Positions 8,769 through 15,565 of a stretch of DNA of 64,000 nucleotides are shown here, piece by piece (the stretch's first letter is position 1; each line of letters begins with the position of its first letter). This DNA is from Lachnoclostridium sp. Marseille-P6806 (GTDB lineage Bacteria; Bacillota; Clostridia; Lachnospirales; Lachnospiraceae): positions 1-64,000 of the forward strand of contig NZ_LR130579.1 of NCBI RefSeq assembly GCF_900625025.1. Reading direction: 5' to 3'. The notes under the pieces are model-generated. The model was not told where the DNA came from. It saw nothing but the letters and a program-made list of their open reading frames with translations, and did not search any database. The translations under genes and the position numbers were made by a program.

Positions 8769-9546
8769 TGCTCATCACCTCCTTTACCAGACTGCGGTAG
8801 GCATCTGCCGCTTTTCCCTTTGGTTCATGCAAAAAGATGCTCTTGTCCGCGGTACTGATCTCTGCAAGCCGCACCGTAGAGGGGATAACAGTCTGCAACA
8901 CGGACAGATGCCTCCCGAAGTTCTCCCGGACAGACTTTACGATGTCTCTGCGGAAGTTTGTCTCATTCGCCATCGTCAGGAACACGCCGCCCACTTTCAA
9001 TTTAGGGTTGATCTGCCGATTAATGCTCTGCACAGTCCCGATCAGTTCCGTCATATCCTCCGCCGCAAGATAGTCCGCCTGCACGGGAATCAAAACATAG
9101 TCAGAAGCAGACAGAGCGTTGATGACCAGCATGCCAAGAGAGGGACGGCAATCCAGCAGAACATAGTCGTAATCCTGTTTGACACTGTCCAGATACTGCC
9201 GCAGCACCGTTTCCCGGCTCATCACATTGACCAGTCCCACCTCTACGGCGGAGAGCGTGCGGTTGGCCGGGACGAAATCAAAGCCCTCCGCATGGTGCAT
9301 GACTTCCGGGTGTACCGGTGCATCCATTCCGGCGACAATATCATTTATCTTGTTTGCCAGGGTCAGCGACAGCTCATGGGGCTTACGCTGGCCTAGCATT
9401 TTGGTAAGATCGCCCTGCGGGTCCACATCGACAAGCAGGGCTTTATGCCCGGCGGCGACCAAACCGGCCCCGATACAGTACACGGACGTACTTTTGCCGA
9501 CACCGCCTTTCTGATTCGCCACGGAAATGACCTTTGTCTTTACCAT
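8725..9546 (-). CDS. parA: ParA-family partition ATPase
   Basis: The 273-residue protein has the deviant Walker A of ParA/MinD (KGGVGKST), the A' box LLVDVDPQGDLTK and the Walker B-like LLDCRPSLG. It is a cytoplasmic ATPase that binds nucleoid DNA and moves ParB-parS complexes; in integrated elements it is thought to stabilise the excised circle. The ATG at 9546 was chosen because AAAGGAGG lies 10 nt upstream; the longer frame would begin inside that site. It is co-transcribed with parB. Confidence 0.93.
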   Translation of the reverse strand: MVKTKVISVANQKGGVGKSTSVYCIGAGLVAAGHKALLVDVDPQGDLTKMLGQRKPHELSLTLANKINDIVAGMDAPVHPEVMHHAEGFDFVPANRTLSAVEVGLVNVMSRETVLRQYLDSVKQDYDYVLLDCRPSLGMLVINALSASDYVLIPVQADYLAAEDMTELIGTVQSINRQINPKLKVGGVFLTMANETNFRRDIVKSVRENFGRHLSVLQTVIPSTVRLAEISTADKSIFLHEPKGKAADAYRSLVKEVMSIGEKERSRSSDLGR

Positions 9547-9610
9547 TGGGGTTTTTCCTCCTTTCAAAGATTGAGCCGCCTGCGGCAGCAGACGGCTATG
9601 TAGGGAAATA

Positions 9611-9646
9611 GAAAAAGCCGCCTACTCTTTGTCAGAATAAGCGGCT
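9611..9646 (-). terminator. Rho-independent terminator of the 53-residue ORF
   Basis: The minus strand folds into a 12-bp stem (AGCCGCTTATTC pairing with GAGTAGGCGGCT through three G-U pairs), followed by TTTTTC. It separates the 53-residue gene from parA. Confidence 0.75.
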
Positions 9647-9676
9647 CCCAAAGGAACGATATGTAATTGTAGTAAC

Positions 9677-9838
9677 TCACATCAGACGGGATACCTTCAC
9701 GATCATTTCGTCGATGCAGTCTGTGTATCTGCCCTCACGGATCAGCTTGTTTTTACAATGGACCAGGCTGGCCATGACGATGCGCAGCTCTTCGTATGTA
9801 AGATAAAGATAGTGTTTTTCTTTCTTCTTCCACAACAT
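9677..9838 (-). CDS. 53-residue conserved ICE protein
   Basis: The protein opens MLWKKKEKHYLYLTYEEL and is basic and helical, with no membrane segment. The start at 9838 was chosen because AAAGGAGG lies 9 nt upstream; longer versions start within or before the site. I recognise it as a small protein that accompanies parA at the end of such elements, without a known role. It is the outermost element gene before the rlmD tail, so the element boundary should lie close to 9.84-9.90 kb. Confidence 0.6.
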   Translation of the reverse strand: MLWKKKEKHYLYLTYEELRIVMASLVHCKNKLIREGRYTDCIDEMIVKVSRLM

Positions 9839-9878
9839 GCTCATCAACCTCCTTTTCAGGTCCATTGTACCGTGAACA

Positions 9879-10259
9879 TCAGACACCAGACAAATGTGCG
9901 ATTTTTACTGCTGATGCTTCTTTCTTGCTGATAAGTTCAAAATGAATTAATGCGTCTGTGATGGCCCTTACCTTATCTTTTGTCGGATGTGCCTTACGAT
10001 TCTTTAATTTCTCAACTGCATTGGGAGCATCATACATGGGCAGGCCAAACGCTCTTTTCACTTCTGCTATGTAAGCGGTGTGTACCTTGAATCCGTATTT
10101 TTCTTCTATGTACTCCTTTATTTTCTTATATGTAACCTTTTCTTTTGGTTTGTACTTTTCTGCCCTCTCCGCTATTTTATCAAGCGGCACCTTTCCTTTT
10201 CCCTCGCCAAACTTCACTTTTACGTTGATATGACTGTCCGGAGCCTTGTGGGAAAGCAT
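9879..10259 (-). CDS. Detached C-terminal tail domain of RlmD (126 residues)
   Basis: This frame encodes the tail that many Lachnospiraceae carry at the end of RlmD. It opens with LSHKAPDSHINVKVKFGEG, continues with VTYKKIKEYIEEKYGFKVHT and GLPMYDAPNAVEKL, and ends in a Lys/Thr-rich helix. The first 45 or so residues match the tail still attached to RlmD at 18.1-18.2 kb; the rest is missing there. In frame upstream it keeps VETVV, then meets TAG, so nothing of the methyltransferase core is present. A valine/leucine-to-ATG change creates a start at 10259 but without a good ribosome binding site. The last ten codons may already be element sequence. It may be a relic or an expressed stand-alone tail. 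Confidence 0.7.
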   Translation of the reverse strand: MLSHKAPDSHINVKVKFGEGKGKVPLDKIAERAEKYKPKEKVTYKKIKEYIEEKYGFKVHTAYIAEVKRAFGLPMYDAPNAVEKLKNRKAHPTKDKVRAITDALIHFELISKKEASAVKIAHLSGV

Positions 10260-10276
10260 TACTACCGTCTCAACAT
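10084..10276 (-). repeat. Left copy of rlmD-tail direct repeat
   Basis: These 193 bp align without gaps to 18050-18242 with 9 mismatches by my count (about 95% identity) in the same orientation. Weaker similarity continues for about 35 bp beyond the left end. The two copies bracket 7.8 kb of defence genes. Confidence 0.9.
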
Positions 10277-10380
10277 AAGTATCGAACTAAAACATATCCC
10301 CACAAAATGGCGGAAAAACAGACAACATTTATACAGTACTAATACTGCTAGTGCATCCCTTTTCCCACAAAATATAACTA

Positions 10381-10979
10381 GTGACGTTCATCAAACGTTA
10401 TTCTTTTCTGCCTTGCGACAAAGGAAAAACCTCTGCCAAGTTCAAAAAGGAACTTCTGCAAATACGTAATTAACGCTTGCTCTAAATCACTTTCATAAAA
10501 ATCGTCATTATGTCAGTTCAAGAAATTCCAACACATATGGTTCACGAATAACATCTTCTGTTTTTTCGCTAGCTATAATGTCTTTACTTCCTCTGCAACT
10601 TGTTCTTTATTTTACTGGACAATAACCTTTCAAAAAAGAAAGAATTTATCTGACGATCAAGTTGTCTGGTACTCCATTGAGACTTTACAGTTTCCTCCAA
10701 ATAAAATTCTCATGTAATTTGCTTTTCAGATCACATCAAAAGTCGATAATACATCCAACTCAATTCGCTACGCAGTGCGTAGCCGTTTGGAAACGTTAAA
10801 TAAAACTGCCGCATATTTCTCAAGCTTGCAACGGTAAATCCTTTCCCAAAATCTTGAGTCATTTGTTTTGAAAATTCTTTCAATAAACCTGTTCCGTGAT
10901 CCGCCTTTTCGTTACCATTTTGTTCTCCAATGATTGATTTTCCAATATTCCAATAAGCTTTAACCATTGCAAAGTTGGC
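10381..10979 (-). pseudogene. Decayed YhcG/DUF1016 family PDDEXK nuclease
   Basis: The best preserved part is a 78-codon frame (10731-10967) with MVKAYWNIGKSIIGEQ, GKGFTVASLRNMRQFYLTFP and RSELSWMYYRLL, which is the DUF1016 N-terminal domain. After TGA the homology resumes in frame as EFYLEETVKSQWSTRQLDRQ. It then shifts frame through EDVIREPYVLEFLEL and ends as LELGRGFSFVARQKRITFDERH, the start of the PDDEXK nuclease domain, before TAG at 10380. The N-terminal end and the last catalytic part are gone. The family is frequent in defence and mobile regions. The gene is dead here from at least two stops and a frameshift. Confidence 0.8.
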
Positions 10980-11072
10980 AGTTTAATAAACTTTATTTCT
11001 TGCTGAAATTAGAAGTTTTGATTTCTTTATAAAAAATACATTCATCTTGTAAACTATCCCTTCTTTTACAAA

Positions 11073-11960
11073 TTATTTATTAACCTTTCTTTTTGAATTA
11101 GCAAGGAACGTATTTTGCGAAAACGGTCCCTTATATGCCTCCTCATCCAAAAAGCCGAGAATAACCTTTATCTGTTCTTTATCATTTGGAATAACAACTT
11201 TCTTGTTTTCAACCGCAATCCTTATCCCGGCGTCTTTAGCCAATTTTTTTATTTCTGATGCTTTATAATTTACAAGCACATCAGAATCATTAATCATAGC
11301 TATTTTTCTCCTTATCCAAGTATTAGCCGTATTCTTAAATGCCTCTGTATCTTCGAAAGATAATTTGTCACTTGTTGCAAATGCTTGAACTTCTTGATCC
11401 GTTGCAGATCTATAATATTCACTCAAATCAAAAATCTGCCTTGCAAAATAGAAAGAGGAAAATTGCAATTCTCCTTCTGTATAATAACAATCCGCCGTAT
11501 CAGAAATACTTATTCCAAAGTTCTTTTCTCTTCTAAATGTATCTCTAGTGAAAAATAAATTTACCCAATTTGTAGTGATATATTGTTCTTTACGAAAGCG
11601 CTGAAAGGCAACTTGAAATCTTTCAGTATCCTCCGTTTCCGTCCTCTTTCCAACAAATATTGCTTTAATTTCATAAAACTCACCGTTTTCTTTTTGATAT
11701 GCAGGCACGCCTAATGGATCTCTTATTGCATCTTTAATTTCATCTGAAAGATGAAAATTTTTAATAACTAAAAACTCGTCATTATTTGGTTTATAACTGC
11801 CATCGAATGAAATTTTTGTTTTTTCAGAAATCAAATCATTTACTGCACTATCAAGTGATAAGCAAACTTCCTTTTGTGTGTCTGCATCAACTTCAAGTCT
11901 ATACAATTCATCTAAATGACTTCCGTTTGCAATAATTATTATTGAACAATCCTCAAACAT
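11073..11960 (-). CDS. kwaB: Kiwa defence system protein KwaB (DUF4868)
   Basis: The 295-residue soluble protein matches my memory of the DUF4868 layout: a variable N-terminal half, RFQVAFQRFRKEQYI, a FGISISDTADCYY strand region, FDLSEYYRSATDQEVQAF, and a C-terminal part with KASEIKKLAKDAGIRIAVE ending NSKRKV. In Kiwa, KwaB binds DNA and forms a membrane-associated complex with KwaA that restricts phage replication and transcription. ATG 11960 was chosen over the longer frame because AGAGGAG lies about 11 nt upstream and the start then falls just after the kwaA stop. The direct neighbour is a four-helix membrane protein of the right size, which supports the call. The gene is markedly more AT-rich than the chromosome. 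Confidence 0.78.
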   Translation of the reverse strand: MFEDCSIIIIANGSHLDELYRLEVDADTQKEVCLSLDSAVNDLISEKTKISFDGSYKPNNDEFLVIKNFHLSDEIKDAIRDPLGVPAYQKENGEFYEIKAIFVGKRTETEDTERFQVAFQRFRKEQYITTNWVNLFFTRDTFRREKNFGISISDTADCYYTEGELQFSSFYFARQIFDLSEYYRSATDQEVQAFATSDKLSFEDTEAFKNTANTWIRRKIAMINDSDVLVNYKASEIKKLAKDAGIRIAVENKKVVIPNDKEQIKVILGFLDEEAYKGPFSQNTFLANSKRKVNK

Positions 11961-11967
11961 GCTATAT

Positions 11968-12495
11968 TTATCTCCTCTCTGCATCCAAAAGCAAATAGTC
12001 AAAAATCCTATTAACTGTTTTCACATCTTTCGCTTTTCTAAGTTTTCTATTACTAATTAAAACGCTTCCCGATATCCCATGCTCACCGCTCACTTGATAA
12101 AAATGATATCCTCGTAAAAATAATATCGGATTGGGAATTGCTGTATTAACACATGGTGCTGCCATAATCAACATACCAGCTATAATAACGCAAATTATTA
12201 AATTAATATCCTTAATTGCCAGACTTGCAAATGGAAACATATATGTGATTATATACACAATAACCCAACTATCATAAGGGGCTATATCATTTATTCTTAT
12301 TTTTATGGGGGCAAAATGCCTTTTTCCATAAGCAAAGGATACAATAAACAGTATAACAAGAACGATTCCTATACATATTGCAATACATGAAATATCCCTA
12401 GTCTTTTTTTGCCAATACCAAACCAAGGCAAAGATAAAACATAAGGGTGCAGCAGCGGACAAATTATATATAAATCGTTGTGATATATTTCCCAT
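11968..12495 (-). CDS. kwaA: Kiwa defence system membrane protein KwaA
   Basis: The 175-residue protein has four hydrophobic segments, at about residues 9-27, 34-55, 76-95 and 97-115, followed by a cytoplasmic domain of about 60 residues containing ISGSVLISNRKLRKAKDV. KwaA is the inner-membrane partner of KwaB and is reported to sense phage attachment at the membrane. Sequence identity within KwaA is low, so the call depends on topology, size and linkage: kwaA ends 7 nt before kwaB. The start has only a weak ribosome binding site. The pair lies between two rlmD-tail copies. Confidence 0.7.
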   Translation of the reverse strand: MGNISQRFIYNLSAAAPLCFIFALVWYWQKKTRDISCIAICIGIVLVILFIVSFAYGKRHFAPIKIRINDIAPYDSWVIVYIITYMFPFASLAIKDINLIICVIIAGMLIMAAPCVNTAIPNPILFLRGYHFYQVSGEHGISGSVLISNRKLRKAKDVKTVNRIFDYLLLDAERR

Positions 12496-12533
12496 ATCTC
12501 TAACCTACTCTTTCTGATGATTTGTTGTATCAA

Positions 12534-12672
12534 TTATATTATCTCAAAGTATTTAAACGCATCTCGCTTCCACGCTTTTCTCTGTCGGATGCTTTCTCGG
12601 TTGTTTTAGTTCTTCTACTGCATTAGGGGCGTCCTACATAGGAAGCCCCTAAACTCTCTTTACTTCTGCTAT
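12534..12672 (-). pseudogene. Middle, degenerate copy of the rlmD tail 3' end
   Basis: Reading minus from 12672 gives IAEVKRV, a stop, GLPM, a stop, DAPNAVEELKQPRKHPTEK, then a frameshift and DAFKYFEII with a natural TAA at 12536-12534. This is the last 45 or so codons of an RlmD tail and is more like the usual family sequence than the left copy. Two nonsense codons and one frameshift show it has been inactive for some time. It separates the Kiwa block from the Qat block and shows that the tail was duplicated more than once. Confidence 0.8.
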
Positions 12673-12775
12673 CTTTAGGCGTCAGACGCTTCCGTGATTC
12701 CATGAAGGCTTCCTTGAATCAGGTGCTGTCGAAGAGAGTTATGCCCTTATAATTTCCTTGCATGTCAATACATTC

Positions 12776-13504
12776 TTACTTTGTATTGATTAAAGCTTGT
12801 AGATTTCTATGAAACAATTCATTCATGTCATCAATCCCAATGCTATTCTCTTTTGCAAAATATGAAGTAACTGTTGTATCCCACGGCATATATGGCACAC
12901 CATCTTTTTGTGTGAATGGAGCATCCGTTTCTGGAAGCATCCTATCAAGTGGTATGCAGCCGATCACCTTTTTCCCCGTAGCAGTAAAACACATATTGGG
13001 ATTAACACTGAACCAACAGCCAAGTTCGACTGCTTTTTCCGCATCTTTAGCGCTTCCAGTAAACCAATGAAGTACTGCAACATACTTTCCTTCATGTTTT
13101 CCAAGAATTTGCAGCACTTCTTTTACGGCTCCCCTGGAATGGATGCTTAAGACCTTCCCTCCATAAACAGCAGCAGTATGAAGCACTTCATCAAAGAACT
13201 CTATCTGCTCAGAAATTGATTGTCTCGCTCTCTGGGACCCGTCTATGCCTATTTCCCCCAGGAATCGAGCTGACTTCATCTGTTCAAAAAATAATTCTTT
13301 TTCCGAGAAACGCTGTTTTACTAGTTCTGGATGAAATCCAAGTGCTACTCTTACATTATTTGATCCCTTAAAGTACTGTGAAGTTTTGACAAACGCTCTG
13401 GGACTGGTAGTGACTGCAAGTACTTCCGTTTTCCTTCCCTTAACCTCGTCAAATACTTTCATAGGATCTTCATACAAATCTAAATGACAGTGAAAATCGA
13501 TCAT
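12776..13504 (-). CDS. qatD: QatD, TatD-family metal-dependent nuclease
   Basis: The 242-residue TIM-barrel protein has the TatD metal ligands: the N-terminal HCH (residues 5-7), LGEIGID, IHSRGA, LHWFTG and ETDAPF. TatD enzymes are metal-dependent DNases. QatD is the fourth component of the QatABCD anti-phage system, where its catalytic residues are reported to be needed. The start overlaps the qatC stop by 4 nt (ATGA), so the four genes are translationally coupled. It is shorter than housekeeping TatD (about 255-265 residues) and clearly diverged from it. It is the last gene of the operon; a decayed rlmD tail lies about 100 bp downstream. Confidence 0.9.
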   Translation of the reverse strand: MIDFHCHLDLYEDPMKVFDEVKGRKTEVLAVTTSPRAFVKTSQYFKGSNNVRVALGFHPELVKQRFSEKELFFEQMKSARFLGEIGIDGSQRARQSISEQIEFFDEVLHTAAVYGGKVLSIHSRGAVKEVLQILGKHEGKYVAVLHWFTGSAKDAEKAVELGCWFSVNPNMCFTATGKKVIGCIPLDRMLPETDAPFTQKDGVPYMPWDTTVTSYFAKENSIGIDDMNELFHRNLQALINTK

Positions 13505-14772
13505 AATACATTATGCTCCATCAAAAGAGTCCGTATCTCGTCTAAACCACGACTTACAACGCCAAAATACTCTTTTCTTTCAGGAGCCTCACTAAATGAC
13601 AAAGCTGACTTAACGAATCTCTCAATCCCATGATTTTGAACTTCTATACACGCCATTGCTGCCGCAGAAACATCTTGAGAAGTAGATCCTTTCAGGGACT
13701 CAACGCAATAACCATTCTCCGTGTCATCCTTTAGGCCAGCCTTTAAGAATGCCGCTCTTCTTACTAAACAAGGAACGCACTCGCCACAATGTCGCAATCC
13801 ATGTCTCTGATATTTACCGCAACTTGTTGAGCCGAAAATGAGGGTTCTCATCAAATCCTGATTTTTACAACCGGTGAGAACTTCTCCTTTTGTTTTGAAT
13901 CTATATGGAAGAACGAGATCCACTTTAAGATCAAGATCATTCCAAATATTCTGAAGCATTCTCATGTATACGGGATGCGTTGTTTTTGTGCTAAGACTAC
14001 CAATCCGTATATGATCAAGCGGGATATTAAGGCTTATATAACCGTTTTCCGGAACAAATATTTCTTTTCTTCCATCTTCGTTATAATCAATGCCACATGA
14101 TGCCAGAAGAGCATAAGCAAAAAAGATTATTGATCGCGCCCTTGTGGAGTTTTCTGTCCTTCCATGCTTTTTTACACTATTGCTCCATTGACATAGATTA
14201 TCTTCCCCAACAGCCGCAGCATAAGCGCGCTGGTGCTCTGCATCTCCTCTAACGATCTGGGAAAGGAATAGCGGATTTCGTCCTTCCTCATGAAGATCAA
14301 TGGCACCTACAAGGCTATCCATTCCTCCTGAGAGCAAACAGACGCAATCATTGCTTCTCAATGGATAATCCTTTTTGGGGCATATTGGTGCATCAAGCTT
14401 TTCAAAATGTATAGTCCAGAAATCCCCCGTTAGAAAGCGGAGCATCTCTTCAAGTTGTTTTTTCTCTTGTAGCCATTTATCGAACTCATGAACATATACT
14501 GTCATCTCAATTTGCCGCGTCCATCCATCAGCACATTCGCTTCTTAATACAGCCTTGTCCGCAGAAACTACACCCAAAGCTATCATTAGAAAATCAAACG
14601 CGGGCACTAACGGATGTATTTGGGATCTACGCATCTCTTTAAGGATTTGCAACCCAACATGCCCTACGTTCGTACGATTTTCTTCGGGCGTAGAGAACAT
14701 TTCAAAATATAATGCGCTATCATCGTAAGCTGAGGGTTTACAACAGCGCGGATAACAAATGACTTTACTCAT
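13501..14772 (-). CDS. qatC: QatC, QueC-like PP-loop enzyme
   Basis: The 423-residue protein carries the PP-loop ATP pyrophosphatase motif SGGMDS at residues 148-153 and a four-cysteine zinc site C318-x10-C329-x2-C332-x2-C335, both typical of QueC (7-cyano-7-deazaguanine synthase). The N-terminal 140 residues are an extension absent from QueC. In the related type IV CBASS system a QueC-like enzyme has been reported to attach a deazaguanine to the N-terminal glycine of its partner protein; QatC is expected to act similarly, with QatB the obvious target. It overlaps qatB and qatD by 4 nt each. No other queuosine gene is present, which argues against a role in tRNA modification. Confidence 0.92.
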   Translation of the reverse strand: MSKVICYPRCCKPSAYDDSALYFEMFSTPEENRTNVGHVGLQILKEMRRSQIHPLVPAFDFLMIALGVVSADKAVLRSECADGWTRQIEMTVYVHEFDKWLQEKKQLEEMLRFLTGDFWTIHFEKLDAPICPKKDYPLRSNDCVCLLSGGMDSLVGAIDLHEEGRNPLFLSQIVRGDAEHQRAYAAAVGEDNLCQWSNSVKKHGRTENSTRARSIIFFAYALLASCGIDYNEDGRKEIFVPENGYISLNIPLDHIRIGSLSTKTTHPVYMRMLQNIWNDLDLKVDLVLPYRFKTKGEVLTGCKNQDLMRTLIFGSTSCGKYQRHGLRHCGECVPCLVRRAAFLKAGLKDDTENGYCVESLKGSTSQDVSAAAMACIEVQNHGIERFVKSALSFSEAPERKEYFGVVSRGLDEIRTLLMEHNVL

Positions 14773-15563
14773 ACTTCAACCTCGAATACTTCGAATGTAT
14801 TTTTTATCGTATCTTGAAAGAGTTGATTCATGTCCACATTTTGATCCGTCGTTTTTCTCAATGCATCCATCTGTGTTGCAATTTCCGATTGAATATAATC
14901 TCGCATATCATTCAACCTATTCACACGGTCAACATAAGGAACATCCTGCTTTTCAAAGGCTTGCCCAATATCCATCTGTATTCTGTTAAAAGCCTCATTA
15001 CCAAGATATATTGCCGTTAATGACCAAATCTGATCGTCGCTCAAATTGCTGAAATCAGCATCTGGATTTTGATCCATAAACTCACTTAATGCGGATGTTC
15101 CTGAATCACGGCAGGATACCTCATCAACACTTCCGCCTTTTGGACATACATGACCCACTATGGCATCAATTATTTCAGATGCATCTGCTCCGCGATTCTT
15201 GAGCTCCGATATCTCTTTTCCTAAAGAAAAAGTAGTATCATCTCTGAGAGAACGGAAAGTGTTGAAGAAGTTTGATGCGGTTTTTGTTGATGTGCGCATT
15301 CTGCGGGCAACATTTTGTGCCCCACCCATTCCAGTTTTTGAATAATGCCCTAGCGATCTCCTCGCAGAATCTTTACTACCGGAACGGACATATTCTCCCA
15401 TGCTTTTTCGCGCACTTCCAAACCGCGCTTTCGGAGCAATTCCTATAGCTGGATTCACATTGTTATTCTGGTTATCTTGTCCAGGAACATCAATATCATC
15501 TAGCCATGGCGGATCAAAAGAAACGCCTGCTCCTGGTCCTTTACTTGAAGCGGAAGTCCCCAT
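14769..15563 (-). CDS. qatB: QatB, Qat anti-phage system associated protein
   Basis: The 264-residue protein begins MGTSASSKGPGAGVSFDPPW. The family keeps this glycine-rich, proline/tryptophan-containing start, and methionine removal would expose glycine 2. The rest is predicted soluble: an RS/GKS-rich stretch at about residues 45-90, then helices, with no catalytic motif that I can see. QatB is required for QatABCD defence, and its biochemical role beyond being the likely substrate of QatC is not settled to my knowledge. The gene starts 2 nt after the qatA stop and overlaps qatC by 4 nt. Confidence 0.88.
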   Translation of the reverse strand: MGTSASSKGPGAGVSFDPPWLDDIDVPGQDNQNNNVNPAIGIAPKARFGSARKSMGEYVRSGSKDSARRSLGHYSKTGMGGAQNVARRMRTSTKTASNFFNTFRSLRDDTTFSLGKEISELKNRGADASEIIDAIVGHVCPKGGSVDEVSCRDSGTSALSEFMDQNPDADFSNLSDDQIWSLTAIYLGNEAFNRIQMDIGQAFEKQDVPYVDRVNRLNDMRDYIQSEIATQMDALRKTTDQNVDMNQLFQDTIKNTFEVFEVEV

Positions 15564-15565
15564 GC

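Noticed and set aside
12673-12775. Possible gene fragment between qatD and the middle tail copy
   Set aside because: A frame with NYKGITLFDS and FKEAFMESRKRLTPKD can be read across a stop, but it is too short and I do not recognise a family.
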